A stretch of 64,000 bases of DNA. Origin: Curtobacterium luteum. GTDB taxonomy: Bacteria; Actinomycetota; Actinomycetes; Actinomycetales; Microbacteriaceae. The position numbers and the translations under genes are program-made. Location of the stretch: the NCBI RefSeq assembly GCF_014646995.1, contig NZ_BMOI01000005.1, positions 124,001-188,000 on the forward strand, given 5' to 3'. Numbering within the stretch: position 1 is the stretch's first letter; each line of letters begins with the position of its first letter. Positions 8,585 through 18,347 of this stretch are shown here, piece after piece. Below the pieces are notes generated by a model that saw only the letters and a program-made list of their open reading frames with translations, was not told the DNA's origin and did not search any database.

Positions 8585-8619
8585 TCACAGGGTTTTTCGT
8601 TCCACGGAAGGTTGCACCT

Positions 8620-9729
8620 GTGAACACCGACGAGTACGCCGCGGGCTTCGCCGAGGAGCCCGGCTACCTCGACCACGCCGCGTTCGGCCCCGTCCAGACC
8701 GCCGTGCTCGAGGAGCAGCGGGTGCTCGGGACGATCCAGGAGCACATGCGCTTCGGCGCGATGGAGACGCTCGACGAGCAGGACGCCCGTGTGCGCACCG
8801 TGGCCGCCCGGCTCGTCGGACGTCGCGACGACCAGGTCGTCTCGCAGACCGCCACCACCCCGGGGCTCGTGCACACCGCGTTCGGGCTGACCGGTGGGGT
8901 GCTCGTGTCCGCGGACGACTACCCGTCGATGCCGCTCGCCCTCGCCTCGGCGGCGTCGTCGACCGGCGGCCGCGTCCAGCCCGTGGTGATCGAGTCCGGC
9001 GCCGGGTGGACCACGCCCACGCTGATCGCCGAACGCCTCACCGACGACGTCACGGCGGTCGCGGTCTCGCTCGTGGACTGGCGCACCGGCTACCTCGTCG
9101 ACCTCGCCGGCATCCGCGAGGTCATCGGCGACCGCCTGCTCATCGTCGACGCGATCCAGGGCTTCGGCGTCGTGGACGCCCCGTACGAGGTCGCGGACGT
9201 CGTCGCCACGGGCGGGCAGAAGTGGCTGCACGCCGGCTGGGGCACCGGCTTCGTGGCGTTCAGCGACCGGGCGCTGAACCGCCTCCGCCCGGCACTGTCC
9301 GGCCCCGCGGGGACCGCCGGCTGGCCGGACGAGGTGCCGTCGGTGCGCCCGGGCGCCGCCGGGTTCCGGTCGACGCGGATCGACCCGGTCGCGCAGGCTC
9401 GGTTGGCGGTGTCGCTCGAGCGGCTCGCGTCCGTCGGCGTCCGGGCCGTGCAAGAGCGCGTCTCGGACCGGGTCGAGCGGGTCTTCGACATCGCGGACGA
9501 GTTCGGCCTGGTCGTGGAGTCCAGCCGCGACCCCCGCGAGCGTGCCGGCATCGTGGTGCTGCGGCCGCCGCAGGGTCGGCTGACCGCACTGTCGGCGGCG
9601 ATGCACAACCACGGTGTCACCGTGACGACGCGGTCCGGGACCGCCCGGGTGTCGCCGTTCGCGTCGACGACCGACGAGACGCTCGACATGTTCCGCGACG
9701 CCTGCCTGTCCTACGCGACGATGCCGTAG
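8620..9729 (+). CDS. class V aminotransferase family PLP enzyme
   Basis: Fold type I PLP enzyme of the cysteine desulfurase/isopenicillin epimerase group, 369 residues. VDAIQGFGVVD carries the cofactor-ring aspartate D177, and GGQKWLHAGWGTGF carries the Schiff-base lysine K201. The QTATTPGLVHTAFGL segment supplies phosphate contacts. No active-site cysteine loop typical of IscS/SufS is evident, so it is more likely a lyase, epimerase or transaminase than a sulfur donor. No Fe-S assembly genes adjoin it. Substrate unknown. The gene stands alone; a hairpin follows at 9773. Confidence 0.8.
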   Translation: MNTDEYAAGFAEEPGYLDHAAFGPVQTAVLEEQRVLGTIQEHMRFGAMETLDEQDARVRTVAARLVGRRDDQVVSQTATTPGLVHTAFGLTGGVLVSADDYPSMPLALASAASSTGGRVQPVVIESGAGWTTPTLIAERLTDDVTAVAVSLVDWRTGYLVDLAGIREVIGDRLLIVDAIQGFGVVDAPYEVADVVATGGQKWLHAGWGTGFVAFSDRALNRLRPALSGPAGTAGWPDEVPSVRPGAAGFRSTRIDPVAQARLAVSLERLASVGVRAVQERVSDRVERVFDIADEFGLVVESSRDPRERAGIVVLRPPQGRLTALSAAMHNHGVTVTTRSGTARVSPFASTTDETLDMFRDACLSYATMP

Positions 9730-9772
9730 GCCGCGCCGCGCCGCGGCCGCGCGCCTGCCCGAGACTCGCGCT

Positions 9773-9814
9773 GGGCGACGGTTCTCGCGCTCCGGGGCAC
9801 GAGAACTGTCGCCC
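9773..9814. terminator. hairpin, 15-bp arms
   Basis: GGGCGACGGTTCTCG (9773-9787) pairs with CGAGAACTGTCGCCC (9800-9814) with one G.U pair and a 12-base loop, 44 bases after the aminotransferase stop. GAGACTCG flanks it on both sides (9761 and 9820), and the same GAGACTCGG word builds the tandem array that follows. Confidence 0.65.
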
Positions 9815-9819
9815 ACCAC

Positions 9820-9912
9820 GAGACTCGGCCCCGCGGGCGCGCGACTCGGCCCCGCGGGCGCGAGACTCGGCCCCGCGGGCACGAGACTCGGCCCCGCGGG
9901 CGCGAGACTCGG
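9820..9912 (+). repeat. 21-bp tandem repeat, five units
   Basis: GACTCGG recurs at 9822, 9843, 9864, 9885 and (as GACTCGG) 9906, exactly 21 bases apart, joined by CCCCGCGGGC. The 463-base gap between 9730 and 10192 holds a hairpin, this array, a palindrome and the phoH promoter region and no gene. The unit resembles the reverse complement of the 2406 array. Confidence 0.9.
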
Positions 9913-9929
9913 CGGCGCACCGCCGGACA

Positions 9930-9961
9930 GGAGGCGCGGGGCGGGCCCGCACCGTGCCTCC
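9930..9961. repeat. imperfect palindrome of the GGAGGCGCGG family
   Basis: GGAGGCGCGGGGCGGG runs into its near mirror CCCGCACCGTGCCTCC. It is the same element type as at 11737, 34521, 36638 and 42016. It lies upstream of phoH and downstream of the tandem array. Confidence 0.7.
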
Positions 9962-10192
9962 AGGCCGGTGCCACATGCGTCGGGCGCGACGCGCGACGCT
10001 CAGGCTGCGTTCACGCGACCGTAACCGGACAGGCCGCGTGTCGCGATCCCGCGCCGCCGACGGCAGTCGTAGGTTGACCGCATCGGGCACCGCGCCCGAT
10101 CGAAGCGGCCGCAGCAGGTGCTTCGAGACCCGCTCCAGAGGCCGCGTCGAGGACAAGGACCGGGTCCTTCGCGGCCCGGGGATGGAGTGGTC

Positions 10193-11548
10193 GTGACCTC
10201 TCAGAACGTCTCTCGCGGAACACAGCAGCAGCACTCCGCGGACTCGTCCACACCGGTCGCCCAGCGCACGTACGTGCTCGACACCTCGGTGCTCCTCAGC
10301 GATCCGCGGGCGCTGTTCCGCTTCGCCGAGCACGCGGTCGTCCTGCCCGTGGTCGTCGTCAGCGAGCTGGAGTCGAAGCGGAACGACCCGGAGATCGGGT
10401 ACTTCGCACGGCAGGCGCTCCGGATCCTCGACGACCTGCGGGTCGAGCACGAACGCCTCGACTTCCCGATCGCGATCGGCGACGGCGGCTCCCTCCGGGT
10501 CGAGCTGAACCACTCCAACCAGGCGGTCCTCCCGTCCGGGCTGCAGCTCGGCGACAACGACTCGCGGATCCTCGCGGTCGCGATGAACCTCGCGAACGAC
10601 GGGCTCGACGTGGTCGTCGTGTCGAAGGACCTCCCACTGCGCGTCAAGGCGTCCTCGATCGGCATGGCTGCCGAGGAGTACCGCGCCGAACTCGCGGTCG
10701 ACAGCGGCTACACGGGCCTCACCGACCTGCAGGTGTCCGGCGAGCAGATGGCCGACCTCTACGAGCACGAGGAGATCCGCTCGGCAGCACTCGTCTACGT
10801 GCCGGTCAACACCGGGGTGGTCATCCACTCCGAGCGCGGGTCGGGCCTGGGGAGGGTGCACACCGCCGGCTCGGTGGCGCTGGTGCGCGGGGACCGCGAG
10901 GTCTTCGGGCTCCGCGGACGGTCCGCCGAGCAGCGGCTCGCGATCGACGCACTGCTCGACCCGGAGATCGGCATCGTGTCGCTCGGTGGTGCGGCCGGCA
11001 CCGGCAAGTCGGCCCTCGCGCTCTGCGCCGGCCTCGAGGCGGTCCTCGAACGGCAGCAGCACAAGAAGATCATGGTCTTCCGCCCGCTCTACGCGGTCGG
11101 CGGGCAGGAGCTCGGCTACCTGCCGGGCGACGCGGCCGAGAAGATGAACCCGTGGGCGCAGGCGGTGTACGACACCCTCGGTTCGGTGGTGTCCGACAAC
11201 GTGCTCGACGAGGTCGTCGAGCGGGGGATGCTCGAGGTGCTCCCGCTCACCCACATCCGCGGTCGCTCCCTCCACGATGCGTTCGTGATCGTCGACGAGG
11301 CGCAGTCGCTCGAGCGGAACGTCCTGCTCACCATGCTCTCGCGCATCGGGCAGAACTCGCGGGTCGTCCTCACGCACGACGTGGCGCAGCGGGACAACCT
11401 GCGGGTCGGGCGGCACGACGGGATCGCCTCGGTGATCGAGCGGCTCAAGGGGCACCCGCTGTTCGCGCACGTGACGCTGACGCGCTCGGAGCGGTCGGCG
11501 ATCGCGGCGCTCGTGACGGAGATGCTCGACTCGCCGGACCTCGTGTAG
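10193..11548 (+). CDS. PhoH family ATPase with N-terminal PIN domain
   Basis: A 451-residue fusion. Residues about 20-150 form a PIN nuclease domain ([13 protein letters not shown] at the start, acidic [11 protein letters not shown] later). Residues about 225-451 form the PhoH ATPase/helicase domain with Walker [14 protein letters not shown] near 265-275 and Walker [10 protein letters not shown] near 362-370. PIN-PhoH (PhoH2, PhoAT) proteins are RNA helicase-nucleases widespread in Actinobacteria; in mycobacteria they behave like a toxin with a small upstream antitoxin. I see no convincing small antitoxin ORF just upstream here. GTG 10193 gives the usual N-terminus. TAGGTT near 10069 is a possible -10 box with a long leader. 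Confidence 0.9.
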   Translation: MTSQNVSRGTQQQHSADSSTPVAQRTYVLDTSVLLSDPRALFRFAEHAVVLPVVVVSELESKRNDPEIGYFARQALRILDDLRVEHERLDFPIAIGDGGSLRVELNHSNQAVLPSGLQLGDNDSRILAVAMNLANDGLDVVVVSKDLPLRVKASSIGMAAEEYRAELAVDSGYTGLTDLQVSGEQMADLYEHEEIRSAALVYVPVNTGVVIHSERGSGLGRVHTAGSVALVRGDREVFGLRGRSAEQRLAIDALLDPEIGIVSLGGAAGTGKSALALCAGLEAVLERQQHKKIMVFRPLYAVGGQELGYLPGDAAEKMNPWAQAVYDTLGSVVSDNVLDEVVERGMLEVLPLTHIRGRSLHDAFVIVDEAQSLERNVLLTMLSRIGQNSRVVLTHDVAQRDNLRVGRHDGIASVIERLKGHPLFAHVTLTRSERSAIAALVTEMLDSPDLV

Positions 11549-11640
11549 CGCAGCGCGGCGGGCGGCGGGCGGCGGGCGGCTGCGCGGCGGGCGGCCGCGC
11601 CGCTGGGCGGCCGCGCCGCTGGGCGGCGGCCGGCTGCGCT
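11549..11640. repeat. low-complexity GGCGGGCGGC stretch
   Basis: After the phoH stop the sequence is almost pure G/C, with repeated GGCGGGCGGC and two copies of CGCGCCGCTGGGCGGC. No coding content is seen. Confidence 0.7.
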
Positions 11641-11642
11641 CG

Positions 11643-11702
11643 GCACAACCGAAGTCACCTCGAACTGCGTGATCGCGCGGTTCGGGGTGACTTCGGTTGT
11701 GC
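11643..11702. terminator. palindrome between phoH and fumC
   Basis: GCACAACCGAAGTCACC (11643-11659) pairs with GGTGACTTCGGTTGTGC (11686-11702); the stem continues inward after a mismatch with CGAAC/GTTCG. It sits between converging gene ends. The AACCGAAGTC core is shared with the element at 22070. Confidence 0.75.
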
Positions 11703-11736
11703 GGCGGCGACCCGCGCCGGAAGATCGCCACCGCGC

Positions 11737-11784
11737 GACGGACGGGAGGCGCGGTGCCAGCTGGCACCGCGCCTCCCGTCCGTC
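11737..11784. terminator. 48-bp perfect palindrome before fumC stop
   Basis: A perfect 48-base palindrome centred on GCCAG/CTGGC with outer arms GACGGACGGGAGGCGCGG. It lies 26 bases beyond the fumC stop on the fumC strand and can form a 20+ bp stem on either strand. Probably the fumC terminator; member of the GGAGGCGCGG family. Confidence 0.8.
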
Positions 11785-11809
11785 TGTCGGTCGCGTCGCG
11801 CGCTGCGCG

Positions 11810-13231
11810 TCAGCTCGGGTGCGTCATCGAGAGCACGTCGAGCGCGCTGTCGAGCTGCTCCTCGGTGACCTCGCCCCGCTCGACGTAGCCGAGGGCGACG
11901 ACGGCCTCGCGGACGGTGATGCCCTCCGCGACGGCGTACTTCGCGACCTTGGCGGCCGCCTCGTACCCGATGACACGGTTGAGCGGCGTGACGATCGACG
12001 GGGACGACTCCGCGAAGGCGCGGGCGCGGTCGAGGTTCGCCTCGAGCCCGTCGACCGTCTTGTCGGCCAGCACGCGCGAGCTGTTCGCCAGCAGGCGGAT
12101 CGACTCGAGCAGCGCGGTGCCCATGACGGGGATGGCGACGTTCAGCTCGAACGCACCGGAGGCGCCGGCCCACGCGACGGTGGCGTCGTTGCCGATGACC
12201 CGCGCCGCGACCATGAGGGTGGCCTCGGGGATGACCGGGTTGACCTTGCCGGGCATGATCGACGAGCCCGGCTGGAGGTCGGGGATGTGCAGCTCGCCGA
12301 GCCCGGTGTTCGGCCCGGACCCCATCCACCGGAGGTCGTTGTTGATCTTCGTCAGGCTCACCGCGATGACCTTGAGCGCGCCGGACGCCTCGACCAGGGC
12401 GTCACGGGCGCCCTGGGCCTCGAAGTGGTCGAGCGCCTCGGTGATGGGCAGCCCGGTGTCCTCGGCGAGCTGCGCGATGACCTCCTGCGGGAAGCCCTTC
12501 GGGGTGTTGATGCCGGTGCCGACGGCGGTCCCCCCGAGGGGCACCTCCGCGACGCGGGGGAGCGTGGCGTTCACGCGCTCGACCCCGAGTCGGATCTGCC
12601 GCGCGTAGCCGCCGAACTCCTGGCCGAGGGTCACCGGGGTGGCGTCCATGAGGTGCGTCCGGCCGGACTTCACGGCATCGGCCCACAGCGTCGCCTTGCG
12701 CTCGAACGCCTCCGCGAGGTGCTCGAGGGCCGGGACGAGCGTGCGGATCAGGGCCTCGGTGACGGCGACGTGCACGGAGGTCGGGAAGACGTCGTTCGAC
12801 GACTGCGACGCGTTCACGTGGTCGTTCGGGTGCACTGCCGTGCCGGCGACGTCCGAGGCCAGCGTCGCGAGGACCTCGTTCATGTTCATGTTCGAGGAGG
12901 TGCCGCTGCCGGTCTGGTACACGTCGACGGGGAACTGGTCGTGGTGCTCACCCGCGATGATCCGGTCCGCGGCGGAGACGATCGCGTCGGCCACGGGCTC
13001 GTCGATGATCCCGCGGGCAGCGTTCACGATCGCCGCCGCACGCTTCACCCGGGCGAGGGCGACGATCTGCGAGGGCTCGAGGCCGCTGCCGGAGATCGGG
13101 AAGTTCTCGACGGCCCGCTGGGTCTGGGCGCGGTAGAGCGCCGACTTCGGCACCCGGACCTCGCCCATGGTGTCGTGCTCGATGCGGAACCCGTCATCGG
13201 TCGTCGCTGCGGTCTGGGTGGTGTCGGTCAC
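11810..13231 (-). CDS. fumC: class II fumarate hydratase
   Basis: Interconverts fumarate and malate in the TCA cycle; cytoplasmic homotetramer. The 473-residue protein contains the superfamily signature [11 protein letters not shown] at about residues 320-330, the active-site [17 protein letters not shown] and the [13 protein letters not shown] segment. Length matches FumC (about 460-470). The GTG at 13229-13231 was chosen because AGGAAGGA precedes it by about 12 bases; an open frame upstream would add a repeat-rich tail. The carbonic anhydrase gene lies upstream on the same strand, separated by a 239-base gap that contains short repeats. Confidence 0.96.
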   Translation of the reverse strand: MTDTTQTAATTDDGFRIEHDTMGEVRVPKSALYRAQTQRAVENFPISGSGLEPSQIVALARVKRAAAIVNAARGIIDEPVADAIVSAADRIIAGEHHDQFPVDVYQTGSGTSSNMNMNEVLATLASDVAGTAVHPNDHVNASQSSNDVFPTSVHVAVTEALIRTLVPALEHLAEAFERKATLWADAVKSGRTHLMDATPVTLGQEFGGYARQIRLGVERVNATLPRVAEVPLGGTAVGTGINTPKGFPQEVIAQLAEDTGLPITEALDHFEAQGARDALVEASGALKVIAVSLTKINNDLRWMGSGPNTGLGELHIPDLQPGSSIMPGKVNPVIPEATLMVAARVIGNDATVAWAGASGAFELNVAIPVMGTALLESIRLLANSSRVLADKTVDGLEANLDRARAFAESSPSIVTPLNRVIGYEAAAKVAKYAVAEGITVREAVVALGYVERGEVTEEQLDSALDVLSMTHPS

Positions 13232-13383
13232 GTCGTCGTGGTCCTTCCTCGGTGTGCTCCGGCGCGGTCGCGTCGGTGGGTGCTGCGGCGGAGGTGGTCC
13301 GCCGCGCCGGTCGTGACGGTCGGTCACCGTCGTGCCGGTGGTGCGGGGGCGGGGCCGGTTCGGTGGTCACGGGCCGGGACGTC

Positions 13384-13443
13384 CCGGTCGTGCGGCCGGA
13401 CTGCCCCGCTCGTGTGGCCGGGCCGTTCCGGTCGTGCGGCCGG
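13384..13443 (+). repeat. 22-bp direct repeats, three units
   Basis: CCGGTCGTGCGGCCGG at 13384, a variant CCGCTCGTGTGGCCGG at 13406 and CCGGTCGTGCGGCCGG at 13428 are spaced exactly 22 bases. They lie between the carbonic anhydrase stop and the fumC start. Confidence 0.8.
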
Positions 13444-13470
13444 GACGGCTGGCCGGCCGTCCGGGCCGCG

Positions 13471-14085
13471 TCAGGCCTGGCCGACGACGGTGTCGACCGA
13501 GACCTCGCCGGTGGCCAGGTCGTAGGTCGCCCCGACGACCGCCAACCTACCCTCGGCGACGCCGTCGGACACGGCGCCGGATCGTTCGAGGATCTGGGCG
13601 AGGCTGGCTTCGAGGTGCGCGGCACCGATCGACTCCTGCGGCAGCTCGGCGTCGGCGGTGCGGACCTTCTCGACGCTCGGGGCGATCGCGTCGACGAGGG
13701 TCTGCAGGTGCGGGGCCGGGACCGGCTCGCCCGACCGGGCCGCTGCCACGGCGCCGCACTTCGTGTGCCGGAGGACCACCACGAGCGGGGTCCCGAGCGC
13801 GACGACCGCGAACTCGATGGAGCCGAGCACGACATCGTCGACGATCTGGCCCGCGTTGCGGATGGCGAAGAGGTCGCCGATGCCCGCGTCGAACACGTGC
13901 TCGAAGGGCACCCGCGAGTCCGAGCAGCCGAGGACGGTCGCGAACGGCGCCTGGGACCCGGCGAGCTCCGATCGGCGGTCGGGGTCGATCCGGCCGGTGC
14001 GGCGCTTGTCGGCGGCGAACCGGGCGTTGCCCTCGACGAGCAGTCGGAGGGCGTCGGACGGGGTGGAGGCGGCGCGGTCGGGCAT
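13471..14085 (-). CDS. beta-class carbonic anhydrase
   Basis: Hydrates CO2 to bicarbonate. The 204-residue protein shows the beta-class zinc site: CSDSRVP with C54, D56 and R58, and HTKCGA with H107 and C110. The D56/R58 dyad supports an open, active site. Length is normal for the class. It is upstream of fumC on the same strand; a bicarbonate link to anaplerosis is plausible but the 239-base gap makes a shared transcript uncertain. Confidence 0.92.
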   Translation of the reverse strand: MPDRAASTPSDALRLLVEGNARFAADKRRTGRIDPDRRSELAGSQAPFATVLGCSDSRVPFEHVFDAGIGDLFAIRNAGQIVDDVVLGSIEFAVVALGTPLVVVLRHTKCGAVAAARSGEPVPAPHLQTLVDAIAPSVEKVRTADAELPQESIGAAHLEASLAQILERSGAVSDGVAEGRLAVVGATYDLATGEVSVDTVVGQA

Positions 14086-14142
14086 GGGGCTCCTCGTGGG
14101 CGGCGGTCGGATCGGTTCGGGAAGCGGTGGTGGCCGGGTCGG

Positions 14143-14784
14143 TCAGCTGTCCGGGAACTGCTGCGACACCGCGGTCGCGAGCGTCCGGAACGATGCGTCG
14201 TCAGCGGTGCCGGCGAGCACGAACGTGTACTTGCCCGCGGTCCGGACCAGGGCGTAGGCGTCGTTGCCGGCGCCCTTGCCCTCGTCACGTCGGTCGTACA
14301 CGGTCCACTTCGTGCCCGCGATCGTCACGGACCCGGTCGCCGGCTTCTCCTCGAGCTGGTTCGCGACCCAGGTGTCGTTCGCCGACACGCCCTGCTGCAG
14401 TCCGATGAACTGCTGGTCGGGCGTGAGGAAGCCCACCGTCCAGACGTCGACGCCGTCGGCTGCCTTGTCGCTGTAGTCGGCGCGGTTGGCCGAGAAGCCC
14501 TTCGGCAGCGTCGGCGCCGCGAGCGTCACGCCGGGGACGTCGGCGTCCTGCGCCACCTGCCGGTAGTCGACCGCGCGGTCGACGACCTGGGAGTCCGGTC
14601 GGACGACGACGGCGACGAGGAACAGGACGATGCCGAGCGAGGCGATCATCGCGATGACGAGGTTGAAGGCGGTCTGGTGCTGACGTCGGGCGGTTCGAGC
14701 GGCGTCCTTGCGGGCCCAGGTCTCCTCCGGGGTCTCCGCGCGGCCGAGCTCGGCGACGATCGGGCGTCCGTCGGCGTCCGTCAT
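14143..14784 (-). CDS. DUF4245 domain membrane protein
   Basis: A 213-residue protein with a charged cytoplasmic N-terminus ([17 protein letters not shown]), one membrane segment at about residues 35-60 ([21 protein letters not shown]) and an extracytoplasmic domain containing [19 protein letters not shown]. This is the actinobacterial DUF4245 family, function unknown, commonly coupled to xseB. The start ATG overlaps the xseB stop by four bases (14781-14784), so the two are translationally coupled. Confidence 0.8.
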   Translation of the reverse strand: MTDADGRPIVAELGRAETPEETWARKDAARTARRQHQTAFNLVIAMIASLGIVLFLVAVVVRPDSQVVDRAVDYRQVAQDADVPGVTLAAPTLPKGFSANRADYSDKAADGVDVWTVGFLTPDQQFIGLQQGVSANDTWVANQLEEKPATGSVTIAGTKWTVYDRRDEGKGAGNDAYALVRTAGKYTFVLAGTADDASFRTLATAVSQQFPDS

Positions 14785-15044
14785 CGGGCACCACCCCCGT
14801 CCGTGGCCGAGCCGCGCTCGTCGGAAGCGGCACGGGCGGCGTCGAGCCGGGCCCGTGCGCCCACGAGCCACTCTTCGCACCGCGCAGCCAGCGCCTCGCC
14901 GCGTTCCCAGAGCCCGAGCGAACGCTCGAGGGTCGCGGATCCCTGCTCGAGCTCGGCGACGACGCGCACGAGTTCGTCGCGGGCCGCTTCGTAGCTCAGC
15001 GTGGCGACGTCGACGACCTGCTCGGGTTCCTGCTGGGATGACAC
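14781..15044 (-). CDS. xseB: exodeoxyribonuclease VII small subunit
   Basis: Small helical subunit that binds the XseA stalk. The 87-residue protein contains the family pattern [19 protein letters not shown] and [25 protein letters not shown] start at 15042-15044; a TAGGAT -10 box sits six bases upstream. Separated from xseA (upstream, same strand) by 131 bases, so it may have its own promoter. Overlaps DUF4245 by four bases. Confidence 0.92.
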   Translation of the reverse strand: MSSQQEPEQVVDVATLSYEAARDELVRVVAELEQGSATLERSLGLWERGEALAARCEEWLVGARARLDAARAASDERGSATDGGGAR

Positions 15045-15050
15045 ACCACG

Positions 15051-15056
15051 ATCCTA
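15051..15056 (-). promoter_or_regulatory. -10 box TAGGAT before xseB, probably leaderless
   Basis: On the minus strand TAGGAT is followed by six bases and then the xseB GTG, leaving no room for a ribosome binding site. Confidence 0.45.
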
Positions 15057-15175
15057 CCGAGCGCCCACCGACCCGGCGTCGTCCGCCCGGCGTCTGTGGA
15101 GGGACGGCGACCGAGCCGGCCCCGTGCAGGACCGGACCCGAGGAGCTGACGCGGGACGGGCCTCCTGGCCGGGAC

Positions 15176-16414
15176 TCAGACCGCGCCGTCCGGACCCGGC
15201 CCGTCGGGCGCGAGCGTGCCGGTGGCGGTCCCGGCGCCGAGCGTCACGTGCACGGGTGTGGCGCCGTCGAGGTCCTCCGAGGCGCGGACGACCCCGCCGT
15301 CCGCGGTCTGGACGATCGCGTAGCCGCGCCGCAGGGTGTCGCGCGGCGACAGCGCACGGAGCCTGGCCGTGAGGTGGCCGACGTCCGCGTGGGACCGCTC
15401 GAGTCGGCGGTCGACCAGCTCCCGCGCGCGGGAGAGGTCCCGCGCGACCTCTTCCGCACGGGTGTCGACGAGCCACGCCGTCGAGGCGAGCGCCGGCCGG
15501 GAGCGCAGCGCGGCGAGACGGTCGGCCTCGACCGAGAGGGTGTGCGAGAGCCGCAGGCCCAGCCGGGCACGGGCCTGCCGGACGTTCGCGAGCTCCTCGG
15601 CGACGTCGGGGACGACCCGTTTCGCCGCGTCGGTCGGGGTCGAGGCGCGGAGGTCCGCGACCTCGTCGAGGATCGGGCGGTCGGCTTCGTGCCCGATCGC
15701 GGAGACGATCGGGGTGTTCGCCGCTGCCGCTGCGCGGACGAGCCCTTCGTCGCTGAAGCCGAGCAGGTTCTGGAAGTCGCCGCCACCGCGCGCGATGACG
15801 ATGACGTCGACGGTCGGGTCGGCGTCGAGCTCGCGGATCGCGGCGGTGACCTCGCCCACCGTGCGTTCGCCCTGCACCGCGGTGTGCACGGTGCGGAACT
15901 CGACCTGCGGCCAGCGGAGTTGCGCGTTCCGCTTGACGTCCTTCTCGGCGTCGGAGTCCTTGCCCGTGATCAGCCCGATGCGGTGGGGGAGGAACGGCAG
16001 GCGCTTCTTGCGCGACGGGTCGAACAGCCCCTCGGCCGCCAGGGTCCGCCGGAGCCGTTCGAGCCGTTCGAGGAGGTCGCCGAGCCCGACGTGCTTCATC
16101 TCGACGATCTGCATCGTGAGCGAACCGCCCTTGACCCAGTAGTTCGGCTTGACGGCGGCGACGACGCGGTCGCCCTGCTTGAGGTCGGCGGGCACCCGGG
16201 AGCGCACGCTCGACCAAATCGAGAAGGACACGGTGGCGTCGACCTCGACGTCCTTGAGCTTGCCGTAGACGTTGCCGCCCGCGACGTTCCACTGCGTGAT
16301 CTCGCCCTCGACCCAGGCGGTGCCGAGCCGGTCGATCCAGTCGCGGACCTTGGCGCCGAGGAGCGCGACGGGCCAGGGGTTGTCGGCCGTCGGCGGGCCC
16401 TGTTCGATCGCCAT
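15176..16414 (-). CDS. xseA: exodeoxyribonuclease VII large subunit
   Basis: Catalytic subunit of ExoVII, which degrades single-stranded DNA from both ends. The 412-residue protein has the N-terminal OB-fold domain (residues about 20-115, including TQWNVAGGNVYGKLKD), the catalytic core with VIVIARGGGDFQNLLGFSDE and SAIGHEADRPILDEVADLRASTPTDAA, then a helical stalk and a C-terminal RGYAIVQTADGG segment. ATG at 16412-16414 follows GGAAGGAG. Divergent from ispH. Confidence 0.95.
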   Translation of the reverse strand: MAIEQGPPTADNPWPVALLGAKVRDWIDRLGTAWVEGEITQWNVAGGNVYGKLKDVEVDATVSFSIWSSVRSRVPADLKQGDRVVAAVKPNYWVKGGSLTMQIVEMKHVGLGDLLERLERLRRTLAAEGLFDPSRKKRLPFLPHRIGLITGKDSDAEKDVKRNAQLRWPQVEFRTVHTAVQGERTVGEVTAAIRELDADPTVDVIVIARGGGDFQNLLGFSDEGLVRAAAAANTPIVSAIGHEADRPILDEVADLRASTPTDAAKRVVPDVAEELANVRQARARLGLRLSHTLSVEADRLAALRSRPALASTAWLVDTRAEEVARDLSRARELVDRRLERSHADVGHLTARLRALSPRDTLRRGYAIVQTADGGVVRASEDLDGATPVHVTLGAGTATGTLAPDGPGPDGAV

Positions 16415-16538
16415 CTCGCTCCTTCCGAACGCGGGACACCCATGCTGCCGCAGACCGGTGACACGACCGGTCGCACCGCGCCGCGGGGACGTTCTCCACA
16501 GGCCGGTCCGTGCCCAGGTCGTGCGGGTCCCGCTCACC

Positions 16539-16544
16539 TATCAT
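16539..16544 (+). promoter_or_regulatory. -10 box TATCAT before ispH, probably leaderless
   Basis: TATCAT lies seven bases before GTG 16552, with no ribosome binding site in the gap. Confidence 0.5.
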
Positions 16545-16551
16545 CGGGGAC

Positions 16552-17616
16552 GTGACGATCACCAACGGCCACACGGTCCCCCTCGCCCCGCCGCGGGTGC
16601 ACGCGGCGCGCGGTCGACTGCGGGACGAGCCGGTCGCCGGCACCAAGAAGGTGTTGCTCGCCGCCCCGCGCGGGTACTGCGCGGGCGTCGACCGTGCGGT
16701 CGTGGCCGTGGAGCAGGCGCTCGAGCAGTACGGCGAGCCGGTCTACGTGCGGAAGCAGATCGTGCACAACGTCCACGTGGTGTCGACCCTGGAGCAGCGC
16801 GGTGCGGTCTTCGTCGACGACGTCGCCGAGGTGCCCCGCGGATCCCACGTCGTGTTCAGCGCGCACGGCGTCGCACCGGCCGTCGTCGCCGGTGCAGCCG
16901 AGCGCGACCTGCACGCCATCGACGCGACCTGCCCCCTCGTCACGAAGGTGCACCGCGAGGCCACGCGCTTCGCGAAGGCCGACCGTACGATCATCCTCAT
17001 CGGTCACGCCGGTCACGAGGAGGTCGAGGGCACGATGGGTCACGCGCCCGACCGCACGATCCTGGTGAACGGTCCGGACGACGTCGCGGCCCTGCAGGTC
17101 CCCGACCCGGACAACCTCGTCTGGCTGTCGCAGACCACGCTGAGCGTCGACGAGACGATGGAGACCGTCCGGCTGCTCCGCGAGAAGTTCCCCACCATCC
17201 AGGACCCGCCCTCCGACGACATCTGCTACGCCACGCAGAACCGTCAGGTCGCGATCAAGAAGGTCGCTCCCGCAGCCGACCTCGTCATCGTGGTCGGGTC
17301 GGCGAACTCGTCGAACAGCGTCCGCCTGGTCGAGGTCGCCCTCGAGCACGGCGCCGCGGCCGCGCACCGCATCGACTACGCCGAGGAGATCCGGCAGGAG
17401 TGGCTCGACGGGGTCCGGACCGTGGGCGTCACCAGCGGCGCGTCCGTGCCCGAGGAACTCGTGACCGAGGTCCTCGAGCAGCTCGCCGACGCCGGGTACG
17501 GCGCCGTCGAAGAGGTGGTCACTGCCCACGAGGACCTCATGTTCTCGCTCCCGAAGGAACTCCGGACCGATGCGTCCGGCCAGCCCACCCGGGCGCTCGG
17601 CGGGCGGCGCGCATGA
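16552..17616 (+). CDS. ispH: 4-hydroxy-3-methylbut-2-enyl diphosphate reductase
   Basis: Last step of the MEP pathway, making IPP and DMAPP with a [4Fe-4S] cluster. The 354-residue protein shows the three cluster cysteines C43 ([12 protein letters not shown]), C127 (DATCPLVTK) and C225 ([11 protein letters not shown]), plus the catalytic glutamate E157 in [11 protein letters not shown]. It supplies precursors to the cis-prenyl transferase encoded earlier in the window. The stop overlaps the next gene's ATG by four bases. Confidence 0.95.
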   Translation: MTITNGHTVPLAPPRVHAARGRLRDEPVAGTKKVLLAAPRGYCAGVDRAVVAVEQALEQYGEPVYVRKQIVHNVHVVSTLEQRGAVFVDDVAEVPRGSHVVFSAHGVAPAVVAGAAERDLHAIDATCPLVTKVHREATRFAKADRTIILIGHAGHEEVEGTMGHAPDRTILVNGPDDVAALQVPDPDNLVWLSQTTLSVDETMETVRLLREKFPTIQDPPSDDICYATQNRQVAIKKVAPAADLVIVVGSANSSNSVRLVEVALEHGAAAAHRIDYAEEIRQEWLDGVRTVGVTSGASVPEELVTEVLEQLADAGYGAVEEVVTAHEDLMFSLPKELRTDASGQPTRALGGRRA

Positions 17617-18320
17617 GCGGCGACTGGTCCGAGGCCCCAGTGCACGACCCGGGACACGGTCGCGCCGACGACGGCCGGGAGGCGCGGCTCGGCCCCGCGA
17701 CGTCGGCCGCCGCCCCGGCAGCGGGTCGCGTCCGCGGCACGCCGGCACCGCAGTACGGCGAGTACGCGCCCGAGGGCTGGGTGAACCCGGTGCTCGCCGA
17801 GCAGGAGCGCGTCGAGCGCGAGGCCGAGTCCCGGGCGCTCCGGGAGCAGGCGGCCCGCGAGACCGCCGGGACACCGGCGCGACCCGGTCAGACAGGCTCC
17901 CGTCCGGCGCGCGCCGGAGGCGTCACCACCGCCCCGTCGAGCCGGTTCGGCGCCTCGCCCCTCGATTTCGGGATGACCGTCGGGCTCCTCGTGCTCGGCC
18001 TCTGGTCGGTCCTGCAGTCACTGTCGGTCGGACAGGTGGCCTCGGCGGTCCGGCAGACGTTCGAGCAGCGCTACACGACGTTCTCGGACCCGTCGGTGCT
18101 CACCGGCGCCGCGATCGTCGGAGCCGTCGCGAGCGTGGTGCTCTTCGCACTGACCCTGTGGTGGTCGATCCGTCGCCTGCGGGCACGCCGGTGGACGTTC
18201 TGGGTCCCGCTGCTCGGTGGCGTCGTGTCGACGGCCGTCAGCGTCACGGCGTTCCTCGTCGTCGTCCTGCAGGACCCCCGCTTGGTCGACGCCGTGCTGC
18301 GGTCCAGCGGCGGCGCCTGA
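17613..18320 (+). CDS. DUF6264-like membrane protein
   Basis: A 235-residue protein, translationally coupled to ispH by an ATGA overlap. About 110 disordered residues rich in Ala, Pro, Arg and Glu come first, including [15 protein letters not shown]. Three membrane segments follow (about 120-140, 165-190, 205-228). It resembles the Microbacteriaceae DUF6264 proteins found after ispH; function unknown. The PEGWVNP motif is the family's recognisable feature. Confidence 0.7.
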   Translation: MSGDWSEAPVHDPGHGRADDGREARLGPATSAAAPAAGRVRGTPAPQYGEYAPEGWVNPVLAEQERVEREAESRALREQAARETAGTPARPGQTGSRPARAGGVTTAPSSRFGASPLDFGMTVGLLVLGLWSVLQSLSVGQVASAVRQTFEQRYTTFSDPSVLTGAAIVGAVASVVLFALTLWWSIRRLRARRWTFWVPLLGGVVSTAVSVTAFLVVVLQDPRLVDAVLRSSGGA

Positions 18321-18347
18321 GCGCGTCGAACCGGGTGGTGCTGCCGA

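Noticed and set aside
8620..9729. Cysteine desulfurase (SufS/IscS)
   Set aside because: No active-site cysteine loop and no Fe-S assembly genes nearby; left as class V aminotransferase family.
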